This document shows, piece after piece, positions 25,916-34,808 of a DNA stretch of 47,857 nt (its first letter is position 1; every line of letters begins with the position of its first letter). The notes beneath the pieces are model-generated. The model made no database searches, had not been told where the DNA came from, and was given only the letters and a program-made list of their open reading frames with translations. Both the position numbers and the translations under genes were made by a program. This stretch comes from Pseudopontixanthobacter vadosimaris (GTDB lineage Bacteria > Pseudomonadota > Alphaproteobacteria > Sphingomonadales > Sphingomonadaceae): NCBI RefSeq assembly GCF_012979275.1, contig NZ_JABASZ010000007.1:1-47857 (forward strand). The letters run 5' to 3'.

Positions 25916-26525
25916 CCGCGCCCAGTTTCTTGCGGATACGGGTGACGAAAACCTCGATCGTGTTCGAATCGCGATCGAAATCCTGGTCGTAGATATGCTC
26001 GATCAGCTCGGTCCGGCTGACCACCTTGCCCTTGTGATGCATCAGATAGCTGAGCAGCTTGTATTCCTGCGCGGTCAGCTTCACCGGCTCGCCGTTCAGC
26101 GTAACCCGGCCGCTGCGCGTGTCGAGCCGGACGTCGCCCGCCGTCAACTCGCTGCTGGTATTGCCCGAAGCGCGGCGGATGAGCGCGCGGAGACGGGCGA
26201 TCAGTTCCTCGGTCTGGAATGGCTTGGCCAGGTAGTCGTCCGCCCCTGCATCGAGACCCGCCACCTTGTCCGACCAGCTGTCCCGGGCGGTCAGGACGAG
26301 GACGGGGAACACCCGCCCTTCCATGCGCCACATGCCGAGCACGGTCAGGCCGTCTATTTCGGGCAGACCGAGATCGAGAATGACGGCGTCGTAATCCTCG
26401 TTCGCGCCCATATAATGGCCGTCTTCGCCATCTGCCGAAAGATCGACGGCATAGCCGTTCTGTTCCAGCGTCGATTTCAGCTGCTGACCGAGTGTAGGTT
26501 CGTCCTCGACAATCAGGATGCGCAT
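25848..26525 (-). CDS. two-component response regulator, OmpR/PhoB family, 225 aa
   Basis: Start ATG 26525 gives MRILIVEDEPTLGQQLKSTL, the canonical receiver start; the open frame extends further up but is not conserved. Receiver residues: acidic pair ED in VEDE, phospho-acceptor Asp in VILDLGLPEIDG, Thr in VLVLTARD and Lys in YLAKPF. The C-terminal winged-helix domain has LTAQEYKLLSYLMHHKGKVVSR and NTIEVFVTRIRKKLG. It overlaps the histidine kinase start by 68 bases and acts as its partner. Its targets may include the upstream PepSY gene. Confidence 0.94.
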   Translation of the reverse strand: MRILIVEDEPTLGQQLKSTLEQNGYAVDLSADGEDGHYMGANEDYDAVILDLGLPEIDGLTVLGMWRMEGRVFPVLVLTARDSWSDKVAGLDAGADDYLAKPFQTEELIARLRALIRRASGNTSSELTAGDVRLDTRSGRVTLNGEPVKLTAQEYKLLSYLMHHKGKVVSRTELIEHIYDQDFDRDSNTIEVFVTRIRKKLGADVITTIRGLGYSLDDPADQPRA

Positions 26526-26643
26526 CGGTCCCCGTTCCCCTTCAAAAACATTGCCCGTCAGTTGGGCTTGTTGAAGGAACGCGTCAAGCCGATGCAAAGT
26601 TTCAATTCCTTGCACCGGGCGTGTGTCATCAGGCCGCTCGCTC

Positions 26644-26988
26644 TCAGCGGGTGCGGTTGATGACTCGGCCCGTGCGGGCGTCGACATCAACGAACACGAC
26701 CCGTCCGTCCCTGATGAACTTCAGGCGATAGGCCAGCGCCGCCGAATCATAGGCGGGGCCGAGATATTCATAGCCCTTCATCATCGGCAGGATACGCCGT
26801 TCGATCTCGCGCAGGGACAGCACGTTACCCGCCTTCATCTCCTTGCGCGCCGCGCCCTGCTCGCTACGCTGCGCGAGTGCAGGCGTCGCCGCGACAGCAG
26901 ACAGGGTCAGGGCCGCACCCGCCGCGGCGGCAATGCCGATGCGCAGACTGGGCAGGAAAGTGGCGATACGGGATATTCCTGGAATCAT
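26644..26988 (-). CDS. PepSY-domain periplasmic protein, 114 aa
   Basis: It starts at ATG 26988 with a basic, hydrophobic signal peptide (residues ~1-40, ending ...TPALAQ). The mature part carries a PepSY-type fold: LSLREIERRILPMMKGYEYLG then LAYRLKFIRDGRVVFVDVDARTGRVINR. PepSY proteins sit in the cell envelope and often modulate proteases or sensors. It lies upstream of the response regulator (118 bases) on the same strand, so it may feed into or be controlled by this two-component system. An upstream in-frame ATG at 27051 is possible but gives a poorer signal peptide. Confidence 0.8.
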   Translation of the reverse strand: MIPGISRIATFLPSLRIGIAAAAGAALTLSAVAATPALAQRSEQGAARKEMKAGNVLSLREIERRILPMMKGYEYLGPAYDSAALAYRLKFIRDGRVVFVDVDARTGRVINRTR

Positions 26989-27068
26989 GCCGGGAAGCCT
27001 AAGGGCGCAGCTTTTAACCCCTTCTGAATGGGACGGCGCAAAATCGGCCACTCCCTTGCTGACGCGCT

Positions 27069-27797
27069 TTATCGGGTCATCTCGTAGGTCACGTTAATCG
27101 TGACGGATGTTCCCACCAGACCGGGCTGCACGGGTGTTCTTTCGCGCCTGCTTCCGGTCACCATGATGGCGGGGCTGGCCATGGGCATCGGCGGGCCGGA
27201 TCGGACGTTCTCGCCCACCTGCAGCAATCTGACACCGGAATATCCCGCCCAGCGCGCATAATCCTGCGCCTGCGCCTGTGCCTTGCGCATCGCAGCTTGC
27301 CGTGCCTGCGCCTGTGCCTGCGTATCGTCGTCGATGGAGAAGGACGGGCCGCCGATATCGTTCGCACCGGCCGCGACCAGGGCGTCCAGAACAGGCCCGG
27401 TGCGGCTTACATCGCGCAGCTTCACCTGGACACGGTTGGACGCATTGTACCCGCGAAAAATCTGCTGGCGGGTCTGCTGATCATATTCGTAATCAGCCGA
27501 AAGATTGATGCCTGTCGTCTGGATGTCGCGTTCCGCGATACCCAGAGCCTTGATCCGCGCCACCACCGCGTTCATCCGCTCGGCATTCATCCGCATGGCC
27601 TCGACCGCCGTCGGTGCCGTGGTGGTCACGCCTGCGGTAATCTGCGCGATGTCCGGTTCCGCCTCGACCGTCTCGGTCACGCTCAATTCGACGACCGGGC
27701 CCTGCGCCGCCACCTGGATTTCGGCTGCTATTGCCGGCGCAGCGCAGATCGGTGCCGAGATGATCGCGGCAGCGAAGCGGGATGTATATCGCATCAT
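27069..27797 (-). CDS. SIMPL (DUF541) domain protein, periplasmic, 242 aa
   Basis: Start at ATG 27797 (or the adjacent ATG 27794) with GGAG 11 bases upstream. Residues 1-25 are a signal peptide (RFAAAIISAPICAAPAIAA). The SIMPL domain follows: VELSVTETVEAEPDIAQITAGV, then IKALGIAERDIQTTGINLSADYEYD and the C-terminal strands VTINVTYEM. A Gln/Ala-rich helix (DTQAQAQARQAAMRKAQAQAQD) lies in the middle. Members are secreted or periplasmic oligomers of uncertain function, linked to stress tolerance. No clear operon partner. Confidence 0.88.
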   Translation of the reverse strand: MMRYTSRFAAAIISAPICAAPAIAAEIQVAAQGPVVELSVTETVEAEPDIAQITAGVTTTAPTAVEAMRMNAERMNAVVARIKALGIAERDIQTTGINLSADYEYDQQTRQQIFRGYNASNRVQVKLRDVSRTGPVLDALVAAGANDIGGPSFSIDDDTQAQAQARQAAMRKAQAQAQDYARWAGYSGVRLLQVGENVRSGPPMPMASPAIMVTGSRRERTPVQPGLVGTSVTINVTYEMTR

Positions 27798-27855
27798 GTA
27801 ATCGTTACTCCAGATCTTGCTGGCTGCCACGGGTGCAATGTTCATGATGGACAGC

Positions 27856-27891
27856 CAATGAACCTCAAGAACACAATGAACCTAAAGAACA
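27856..27891 (+). repeat. 18-bp tandem repeat ahead of the ABC-F gene
   Basis: CAATGAACCTCAAGAACA and CAATGAACCTAAAGAACA follow each other directly, differing at one base. They lie in the short gap between the divergent SIMPL and ABC-F genes. Each copy contains an ATG, but the reading ends at TAG within a few codons, so it is at most a tiny leader. Likely a slippage duplication. Confidence 0.7.
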
Positions 27892-27950
27892 CATAGTAGC
27901 GCGGGCGCATCGCCCTTGTCCATGGCTGCATGCCCCCCTAACTGCCCTGC

Positions 27951-29774
27951 ATGGCGCAACCACCCATTCTCAGCCTCGAAGGCATCGGTCTGCAGCAGGG
28001 CGGCCGCTGGCTGTTCGGCGGCGGCGACAGCGACGACCTCGATCTTCACGTCGGCCCGCGTGACCGCATGGCGCTGATCGGCAGGAACGGCGCCGGCAAG
28101 ACGACACTGTTCCGCCTGATCCGCGACATCATCGAACCCGATCGCGGCCTGCGCAAGGTCAAGCCGGGCACACGGATCGCCACATTGGAGCAGGAGCCGG
28201 ATTTTTCGGACTGCGAAACCCTGATGGATTTCGCGCTGGCGGGCGACGATGCGCCGGAAAGCTACGAGGTGGAGGCGATCGCCGATCAACTCGGCATCGA
28301 CATGACGACCCCGGCAGAAGGCGCGAGCGGCGGCGAAAGGCGCAGGGCGGCCATAGCCCGGGCCCTGGCGCAGGACCCCGACCTGCTGCTGATGGACGAA
28401 CCGACCAATCATCTCGACCTGGCCGCGATCGACTGGCTCGAGGACTGGCTCAGCCGCTATCGCGGTGCGTTCATCGTTATCAGCCACGACCGGACGTTCC
28501 TGAACCGTCTCACCAATGCAACGCTGTGGCTCGACCGCGGCCTGCTGCGCCGCAAGGACGTCGGCTTCGGCGGATATGAGGCCTGGGAAGAACAGGTCAT
28601 GGCGGAAGAAGCCCGCGCGGCCGAAAGGCTCGACGCGCGGCTGAAGCTGGAGGCGCATTGGCTGGAGCGCGGCGTGACCGCCCGCCGCAAGCGCAATCAG
28701 GGCAGGCTGGAAAAACTACACGAGATGCGCGCTCGCCGCGCCGCGATGATCGACCCCGCCGGCACGGCAAAGCTGAAACTGGCAAGCGAGGACGAAACCC
28801 GCTCCAAATCGGTCATCGTCGCGGACAAGGTTGCGAAAACCTACGACGGCCGGTCCGTCATCCGGGACTTCTCCCTGCGGATCCAGAGGGGCGACCGCAT
28901 CGGTGTTGTCGGGGCGAATGGTGCGGGCAAGACGACTCTGCTGAAGCTGCTGACCGGAGAAATTCCACCCGATACCGGCAAGGTCACCATCGCCAGGACA
29001 TTGACCGGCGTGATGATCGACCAGCAGCGCGCCCTGTTGCAGCCGGACAAGAGCGTGCGCGACATATTGGCCGAAGGCGGCGACTGGATCGATGTGGATG
29101 GCACTCGCAAGCATGTGCAGGGTTATCTGAAGGATTTCCTGTTCGATCCCGGCATCGTCGATACGAAGGTGGCGACGCTGTCGGGCGGAGAACGTTCGCG
29201 GCTGTTGCTCGCGCGCGAATTTGCCCGCAAGTCCAATCTGCTCGTGCTGGACGAACCGACCAACGATCTCGACCTCGAAACGCTGGACCTTCTGCAGGAA
29301 GTGATTGCCGATTACGAAGGCACGGTCCTGATCGTCAGCCATGATCGCGATTTCCTCGACCGGACGGTCAATCTGACGCTGGGGCTGGATGGCAGCGGAT
29401 TGGTCGATATCGTGGCCGGCGGCTATGCGGATTGGGAAGCGAAACGGACGCGGCGCACGTCCAGGGATCGCGTCACGAAAGCCTCGGCGGAAAGCCGCGG
29501 CCCTCCCGCTCCTGCCCCATCACCCACCGCGCCGCCGCCGCCATCCAGAAAGCTGTCCTATAAGGACCAGCGTGATTACGACCTTCTGCCGCAGCGGATC
29601 GCCGAACTGGAAAGCGCCATAATCAAGGGAGAACAGATCCTGTCCGATCCGGACCTGTTCACCGCCGACAACGCCCGCTTTCGCGAAATTTCCCAAGGGA
29701 TCGAGAATGCGCGTGCCGAGAAGGACACGGCCGAAGATCGCTGGCTGGAACTGGCGGAACTGGTCGAGGGCTGA
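27951..29774 (+). CDS. ABC-F family ATPase (Uup-like), 607 aa
   Basis: This soluble protein has two ABC ATPase domains and no membrane segments. Domain 1: Walker A GRNGAGKTT (44-52), signature SGGERRRAAIARAL, Walker B LLLMDEPTNHLD. Domain 2: GANGAGKTTLL, LSGGERSRLLLAREF and LVLDEPTNDLD. Between them is the ABC-F linker, rich in Arg and Glu. The C-terminus has a Pro-rich stretch then a coiled coil (YKDQRDYDLLPQRIAELESAI...), as in Uup. ABC-F proteins act on stalled ribosomes or, for Uup, on DNA and ribosome quality control. The Uup-like assignment rests on the C-terminal coiled coil. Confidence 0.9.
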   Translation: MAQPPILSLEGIGLQQGGRWLFGGGDSDDLDLHVGPRDRMALIGRNGAGKTTLFRLIRDIIEPDRGLRKVKPGTRIATLEQEPDFSDCETLMDFALAGDDAPESYEVEAIADQLGIDMTTPAEGASGGERRRAAIARALAQDPDLLLMDEPTNHLDLAAIDWLEDWLSRYRGAFIVISHDRTFLNRLTNATLWLDRGLLRRKDVGFGGYEAWEEQVMAEEARAAERLDARLKLEAHWLERGVTARRKRNQGRLEKLHEMRARRAAMIDPAGTAKLKLASEDETRSKSVIVADKVAKTYDGRSVIRDFSLRIQRGDRIGVVGANGAGKTTLLKLLTGEIPPDTGKVTIARTLTGVMIDQQRALLQPDKSVRDILAEGGDWIDVDGTRKHVQGYLKDFLFDPGIVDTKVATLSGGERSRLLLAREFARKSNLLVLDEPTNDLDLETLDLLQEVIADYEGTVLIVSHDRDFLDRTVNLTLGLDGSGLVDIVAGGYADWEAKRTRRTSRDRVTKASAESRGPPAPAPSPTAPPPPSRKLSYKDQRDYDLLPQRIAELESAIIKGEQILSDPDLFTADNARFREISQGIENARAEKDTAEDRWLELAELVEG

Positions 29775-29789
29775 CCAAAGATTGTTGGG

Positions 29790-30263
29790 TCAGTTGATCC
29801 GGTAGAATGTAGCCACCCGGTCCAGCGCCAGCTTCAGGACCAGCTTGCCGCTGCGTGCCGGCCATGACAGGTCCTTCTCCGCATCGGACAGGCTTTCGCC
29901 GCCGCAGACCACGCGCCACAAAATATCGGCAAGGCCGGTGCCCGCATTTTCCAGCGCCCCGTCGAACCGGGCTTTTGCGGCCATTTGCCGCTCCGTCGGT
30001 GTCAGGCCGCTGTCGGCCCCTTTGCTCCGGACCGGGTTCCAGCTCATGGTCACTCTGGGGCTCAACTGCGCTTTCTCGTAATCGGATCGCAATCGCTCGC
30101 CCGCGTCGAACAGGCGGTCATCAATATGGCCCCGTGCATGGAGCCATGATAGCGGCGATTCGTCGACATTTATGGTGACGCTGCGACGGGTGTTCCTGTC
30201 TGCTGTTCGCCGCGATGGCCCCTGCGAAGTCAATTCCCGTTCCACGAGTTTGCGCTGCATCAT
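29790..30263 (-). CDS. DUF6456 domain protein, 157 aa
   Basis: The conserved block is ESPLSWLHARGHIDDRLFDAGERLRSDYEKAQLSPRVTMSW, then GLTPTERQMAAKARFDGALENAGTGLADILWRVVCGGESLSDAEKDLSWPARSGKLVLKLAL. This is the DUF6456 pattern, a domain found in alphaproteobacterial proteins and often linked to a helix-turn-helix regulator. Here the protein has no separate DNA-binding domain in front. ATG 30263 (or 30260) is preferred to the first in-frame ATG at 30299. It is divergent from the XRE regulator gene, 89 bases away, so the two may share control. Confidence 0.78.
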   Translation of the reverse strand: MMQRKLVERELTSQGPSRRTADRNTRRSVTINVDESPLSWLHARGHIDDRLFDAGERLRSDYEKAQLSPRVTMSWNPVRSKGADSGLTPTERQMAAKARFDGALENAGTGLADILWRVVCGGESLSDAEKDLSWPARSGKLVLKLALDRVATFYRIN

Positions 30264-30337
30264 GCAAATCCTTATCTGAACTGAATCCGCGCTTGCCAAA
30301 AAGGCATGGTTGTAGGAAAGTGAAAAGCCAATTTGGT

Positions 30338-30348
30338 TAGGTAACCTA
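30338..30348. promoter_or_regulatory. palindrome TAGGTAACCTA at the XRE regulator start
   Basis: TAGGT-A-ACCTA is a perfect palindrome ending four bases before the ATG at 30353, inside the larger GGTTAGGTAACCTATC. No Shine-Dalgarno is present, so the mRNA may be leaderless with this site at or near the promoter. An autoregulatory operator for the XRE protein is the simplest reading, also able to affect the divergent DUF6456 gene. Confidence 0.5.
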
Positions 30349-30352
30349 TCGT

Positions 30353-30928
30353 ATGATCAACCGCATCCGCGCGATCCGCAAAGACAAGGGCATGACCCTG
30401 TCCGATGTGGCGGCAGCCTGCGACCCGCCGACCACGGCCCAGACGATCGGACGGCTTGAAACCGGGATGCGTAATCTTTCGCTGAAATGGATGGAACGTA
30501 TCGGCGCTGCTCTGCAAGTGGAACCCGAGATGCTGGTGCGGTCCGAAGCCATGGCCGCGCCCCAGATCGTGGCGATTCTGACCGACAGGGGCGCAGAGGC
30601 GCTGTCCAGCCCCCGCGATGCACTGCTCGTGAGCGAGCTGGCGACAAATGGCGATGCGCTGATGGTTCTGGATATCACGGCAAGTGCGGGCGAGTATCGA
30701 AACGGCGACCAGCTCTGGCTCAGGCAGGCGAAACCCTCCGACGCCGCCCGCGCCGTCAATCGTGACGTGCTGGTGCCGCGAAAAGGTGGCCGTTTCGCCT
30801 TCGGCCGTCTGATCGACAGGCGAGGCGCCATGGTCGGAATTCTGCCGCCCGGTGCCGGCCAGAAACAGCTGGTGGTAGATGACCCTGCGTGGATCGCGGT
30901 TGCGGAAATGCTGGTCCGCCGGTTGTGA
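30353..30928 (+). CDS. XRE-family transcriptional regulator with S24-like C-terminus, 191 aa
   Basis: The N-terminal ~60 residues form a Cro/CI-type helix-turn-helix (RIRAIRKDKGMTLSDVAAACDPPTTAQTIGRLETGMRNLSL). The C-terminal half (~75-191) is beta-rich, with GDALMVLDITASAGEYRNGDQLWLR and GRFAFGRLIDRRGAMVGILPPG. This resembles LexA/S24-like regulator domains, though a Ser-Lys protease dyad is not evident. It starts four bases after a palindrome and has no ribosome-binding site. The stop overlaps the GTG start of the glycosyltransferase (GTGA), so the two are coupled. Confidence 0.8.
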   Translation: MINRIRAIRKDKGMTLSDVAAACDPPTTAQTIGRLETGMRNLSLKWMERIGAALQVEPEMLVRSEAMAAPQIVAILTDRGAEALSSPRDALLVSELATNGDALMVLDITASAGEYRNGDQLWLRQAKPSDAARAVNRDVLVPRKGGRFAFGRLIDRRGAMVGILPPGAGQKQLVVDDPAWIAVAEMLVRRL

Positions 30929-32160
30929 GCGGCGATACTGCGCCGGCAGCAACCCGGCGCCTCCTTTCGATCTCCACGCTCTATCCCAATCGGCAGCGGC
31001 CCCGGTTCGGCAGCTTCGTCGCACGCTCGCTGGAGGCGCTCGCCCGGCACGAGGCTTGGGAGGTTACAGTCATCAATCCCATCGGCGTGCCGCCCATCGC
31101 CATGGGTCGCTACCGCGCCTTGAAAGAGGCAGCGGTGGACGGGATGGAGAATGGCATCCCGGTTCACCGTCCTGTCTTCCCGCTGCTTCCGCGCATCGGT
31201 GGACGCATCAATCCGGCAATGATCGCGCGATCGATCCTGCCGCTCGCGCGCCGCCTCCATGCAGAAACACCGTTCGACATGGTGGATGCGCAGTTCTTCT
31301 ATCCGGACGGCCCGGCTGCAGAGCGGATCGCGCGCGCCCTTGATCTGCCTCTGGCGATAAAGGCACGCGGGGGGGACATTCATTTCTGGGGCGGCAAGCG
31401 CTACGCGCGAAAGGCCATGATGCGCAGCGCCGGCACCGCGGATTTGCTGCTGGCAGTATGCGGCGCGCTGGCAGAGGACATGAGAGCGATCGGCATTCCG
31501 CCGGACAGGACCGCGTTGCATTATACCGGGCTGGACCATGACCGGTTCCGGCCTCTCGATCATGCCGCTCTCCGGCGGAGAATAGCTGCGGAACTGGGCA
31601 TTGATCTGCCCGGCAGCGCGCCCTGGCTGGCGACCGTGGGCGCCCTGGTCGAACGCAAGGGGCAGCAGCTCGTCCTCTCGGCGCTGGAGGAGCTGCCTGC
31701 CGCCCATCTCCTGCTCGTCGGCGAGGGGCCTGATGAAGCCACTTTCCGCAGACAGGCGGCGCGGCAGGGGCTTGCCGATCGCGTGCACTTTCTCGGCTCC
31801 GTCGATCATGATGTGCTGCCGCTGCTGCTCTCTGCGGCCGATATCATGGTGCTGCCCTCGGCAAGCGAGGGCCTGGCCAATGCCTGGATCGAAGCACTCG
31901 CCTGCGGCACGCCCATCGTCATCAGCGATGTCGGCGGCGCCCGGGAAGTAGTCACCGGCAGGGACGCCGGGCTGATCGTGGAACGGGACGCGAGGAGTAT
32001 TGCTGCCGGAGTGCAGGATCTGCTCGCTGCTCTGCCCACAGCCGACGCTGCCGCTGCGGCGGCGCGGCGGTTCAGCTGGCGTGAAAATGCGAGGATGCTC
32101 GCGAGATATTACGACGCGGCAGTCACCGGTACTGTGAAGGAGACCTTGAGGGTGAAGTAA
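30925..32160 (+). CDS. glycosyltransferase family 4 protein, 411 aa
   Basis: This is a GT-B fold glycosyltransferase. The N-terminal domain begins RLLSISTLYPNRQRPRFGSFV; the C-terminal nucleotide-sugar domain has VGALVERKGQQLVLSAL, HLLLVGEGPDE and the GT4 block VLPSASEGLANAWIEALACGTPIVISDVGGAREVV with the EX7E-type Glu residues. No signal peptide, so it is cytoplasmic, transferring a sugar to a cell-surface polysaccharide or lipid precursor. GTG 30925 is chosen because it overlaps the preceding stop; no better start exists. The only neighbour is a regulator, so substrate is unknown. Confidence 0.88.
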   Translation: MSGDTAPAATRRLLSISTLYPNRQRPRFGSFVARSLEALARHEAWEVTVINPIGVPPIAMGRYRALKEAAVDGMENGIPVHRPVFPLLPRIGGRINPAMIARSILPLARRLHAETPFDMVDAQFFYPDGPAAERIARALDLPLAIKARGGDIHFWGGKRYARKAMMRSAGTADLLLAVCGALAEDMRAIGIPPDRTALHYTGLDHDRFRPLDHAALRRRIAAELGIDLPGSAPWLATVGALVERKGQQLVLSALEELPAAHLLLVGEGPDEATFRRQAARQGLADRVHFLGSVDHDVLPLLLSAADIMVLPSASEGLANAWIEALACGTPIVISDVGGAREVVTGRDAGLIVERDARSIAAGVQDLLAALPTADAAAAAARRFSWRENARMLARYYDAAVTGTVKETLRVK

Positions 32161-32189
32161 ACGCGCGCTTTCAGACAAAAGCGCGTTCG
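32159..32189. terminator. hairpin between convergent glycosyltransferase and secF
   Basis: GCGCTTT (~32165-32171) pairs with AAAGCGC (~32178-32184) around a short loop, in the 43-base gap between two convergent stop codons. GC-rich flanking bases extend the stem imperfectly. There is no good T-tract, so efficiency is uncertain. Confidence 0.4.
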
Positions 32190-32203
32190 CGCGGTCGGTC
32201 CGG

Positions 32204-33184
32204 TCAGCCTTCGCCGCGCGCGATCCGCTCCTGACGGTCGGCAGCGCCTTCCTGCGGCACGAAGCTGCGCGAGGTGACGCCCAGCCAGATCAGGATCGGC
32301 GCCGCCATGTAGACCGAACTGTAGGTGCCGACGAAAATACCCAGCGTAATTGCCGCGACCAGTCCGAACAGGCTGGCGGGGCCGAACAGCAGCAGCGGGA
32401 TCAGCGCGACGAGCAGCGTCAGCGAGGTCATCACGGTCCGCGCGAGCGTTTCATTCACCGAGAGGTCCAGCAGTTCGGGCAAGGGCATCTTGCGGAACTT
32501 CTTCAGATTTTCACGGATGCGGTCGTAAACGACGATCGTATCGTTCAGCGAATAGCCGATGATCGCCAGAATGGCCGCGATGATCTGGAGGCTGAATTCC
32601 ATCTGGAACAAGGCGAACATGCCCAGCGTCAGCGACACGTCGTGAAACAGGGCGAACAGCGCCCCTACCCCGAACTGCCATTCGAAGCGGACCCAGATGT
32701 ACATGGCGATCGCCAGCATGGCAGCCAGCAGGGCATAGGCGGCTTTTTCCCTGAACTCGCCGGAAACCTTGCCGCTCACCGAATCCACCCCGTCGATACG
32801 GATGGAGGGGTACTGCGCCTGAAGAGCGTCGGTAATCGTGCGCGTCATCCGGTCGGCGAACCCCGGATTGCCCTCGGCTTCGGGTGGCAGCTTAACGCGG
32901 ATCGACACCTCGTTGGGCGAACCGAAGCGCTGGACGACGGGATCGCCGACATCCTGCAGTCCGCCGACCGTCCTGCGGATGGCGGGAATGTCAGCCTCCT
33001 CCTGCCCGACGAAGGTCGCGCGGATCTCCTGTCCCCCGGCGAAATCGACGCCGTAGTTCAGTCCTTGCGTGAAAACGAGCGCCCAGCTTGCCGCTATCAG
33101 CAGAAGGCTGACGACATAGAAGGGCATACGCCACTTGAGGAAGTTGATATTCGTATCGTCCGGGACGAGTTTCAGAAGTCGCAT
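32204..33184 (-). CDS. secF: protein translocase subunit SecF, 326 aa
   Basis: This inner-membrane protein works with SecD and YajC to drive protein export with the proton-motive force. Six membrane segments are expected: TM1 at ~20-40 (FYVVSLLLIAASWALVF), then after the periplasmic P1 domain a cluster at ~150-300. Signature stretches: GLNYGVDFAGGQEI, IAAILAIIGYSLNDTIVVYDRIREN and FGLVAAITLGIFVGTYSSVY. Last gene of the yajC-secD-secF operon, 12 bases after secD. Length is standard. Confidence 0.96.
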   Translation of the reverse strand: MRLLKLVPDDTNINFLKWRMPFYVVSLLLIAASWALVFTQGLNYGVDFAGGQEIRATFVGQEEADIPAIRRTVGGLQDVGDPVVQRFGSPNEVSIRVKLPPEAEGNPGFADRMTRTITDALQAQYPSIRIDGVDSVSGKVSGEFREKAAYALLAAMLAIAMYIWVRFEWQFGVGALFALFHDVSLTLGMFALFQMEFSLQIIAAILAIIGYSLNDTIVVYDRIRENLKKFRKMPLPELLDLSVNETLARTVMTSLTLLVALIPLLLFGPASLFGLVAAITLGIFVGTYSSVYMAAPILIWLGVTSRSFVPQEGAADRQERIARGEG

Positions 33185-33196
33185 GATGGCTCGCCT

Positions 33197-34795
33197 CTAG
33201 ATGTTGAGGTCTGTCGGCCGCGCCTTGCGCAGCCAGCCGGCAACCCACATGCGCGTGAGCGTGACGGCGGTGAAGACCGATGTGAACAGGCCGATGATCA
33301 GCACGACCGCAAAGCCGCGAATCGGGCCCGAACCGAACAGGAACAGCAGAACGCCGGCGATGAAATTGGTCACATTCGCATCGTAGATCGCGCGGCTCGC
33401 TTCCTTGTAGCCATTCTCGACCGCTGCGACGACCCGCCGTCCGCGCTTGCGTTCCTCGCGTATTCTCTCGTTGATGAGGACATTGGCATCGACCGCCGCG
33501 CCGATGGTCAGCACGAACCCCGCGATGCCTGGCAGGGTCAGGGTCGTTCCCATGATCGCCATGATGCCGAGCAGCATCAGCACGTTCAGCACCAGCGCCA
33601 CGGTGGCATAGACCCCGAAACGGCCATAGCTGACGATCATCAGCACGATGACGGCCACGGAACCGATCATCATGGCCAGGAGGCCCTTGCGGATCGAATC
33701 GGCACCGAGATCGGGGCCGACCGTGCGCTCCTCGACCACCGCGAGATCGACCGGCAGCGCACCCGACCGCAGCGAAATGGCCAGCGCATTGGCGCTTTCG
33801 GCCGTGAAGCTGCCGGAAATCTGGGCGGCACCGCCACGGATCGGTTCGTTGATGTTGGGAGCCGACAGCACCTCGCCGTCGAGGATGATGGCGAAGGGCT
33901 TGCCGACATTTTCCGTCGTCAACCGGGCAAAACGCGATGCCCCCTGCTGATCGAATTCGATACTGACGACAGCTTCGTTATTCTGCTGATCGAAGGTCTG
34001 CTGCGCATTCACCAGGCTGTCGCCCTGAATGCCGCCAAGCCGGCGAACCGCAATCGATTGTCCCTCGAACGGCGTCCCGGCCGCGTAAGGCACGATCTGA
34101 CTTCCCGGAGGCGCAATGCCCTGCGCGACATCCGATGGCAGCGCCGTCTGATCGACGAGCTTGAATTCGAGCGCCGCCGTCTGGCCCAGCAGATCCTTCA
34201 GCTGATCGGGATTTTCCAGGCCGGGAACCTGGACCACGATGCGGTTGTCACCCTGCTGGATGATCGTCGGCTCACGCGTGCCCAGTTCGTCGATCCTGCG
34301 GCGCACGACCTCGGTCGCACTGTCCATCGCCTGCGCCACGGCGGTGCCGAGTCCGTCCTCGGTCGGCGTCAGGACCACCCGCGAGCGGTCGAGTACCGAC
34401 AGATCCCATTCGCGGGTCATCCCCGTTCCATTGACGAAGGGCAGCAGCAATTCGCGCGCCCTGTCCACGTCACTGCCGTTTTCCAGCATGAAGCTGAGGC
34501 GGCCGTTAGCTGTCGAAAGATCCCCGATACGGATGCGCGGCTCGGCATCGCGCATCAGGCTGCGCACGGTTTCCTCGGCATTCTCCAGCCTCAGGGCCGC
34601 GACCTCGTCAGGGTCGGCCTCCAGCAGGATATGGCTGCCACCGGCCAGATCGAGACCCAGATTGACCATCGGATCGGGCAGCGCAGAAGGCCAGCGGACA
34701 TTCACCACCGACAGCAGGGACGGCAGCGCGGCGAGGATCGCCAGCAGCGTCAGACCACTGAGCCAGATCTTCTTCCAGCGCGGAAATTCAAGCAT
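33197..34795 (-). CDS. secD: protein translocase subunit SecD, 532 aa
   Basis: This is the larger partner of SecF. TM1 (~8-28) is followed by GLDLAGGSHILLEAD, the large periplasmic P1 region, then the six-helix membrane half. In the latter are RKGLLAMMIGSVAVIVLMIV, LTLPGIAGFVLTIGAAVDANVLINERIREE (with the conserved Asp of the proton path) and FGSGPIRGFAVVLIIGLFTSVFTAV. It lies between yajC (13 bases upstream) and secF (12 bases downstream) in one operon. Complete and of normal length. Confidence 0.97.
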   Translation of the reverse strand: MLEFPRWKKIWLSGLTLLAILAALPSLLSVVNVRWPSALPDPMVNLGLDLAGGSHILLEADPDEVAALRLENAEETVRSLMRDAEPRIRIGDLSTANGRLSFMLENGSDVDRARELLLPFVNGTGMTREWDLSVLDRSRVVLTPTEDGLGTAVAQAMDSATEVVRRRIDELGTREPTIIQQGDNRIVVQVPGLENPDQLKDLLGQTAALEFKLVDQTALPSDVAQGIAPPGSQIVPYAAGTPFEGQSIAVRRLGGIQGDSLVNAQQTFDQQNNEAVVSIEFDQQGASRFARLTTENVGKPFAIILDGEVLSAPNINEPIRGGAAQISGSFTAESANALAISLRSGALPVDLAVVEERTVGPDLGADSIRKGLLAMMIGSVAVIVLMIVSYGRFGVYATVALVLNVLMLLGIMAIMGTTLTLPGIAGFVLTIGAAVDANVLINERIREERKRGRRVVAAVENGYKEASRAIYDANVTNFIAGVLLFLFGSGPIRGFAVVLIIGLFTSVFTAVTLTRMWVAGWLRKARPTDLNI

Positions 34796-34808
34796 CGGGG
34801 TTGCAGCC

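Noticed and set aside
30346-32178. 610-codon open frame on the minus strand
   Set aside because: It is antisense to the XRE and glycosyltransferase genes, both of which carry clear family motifs.
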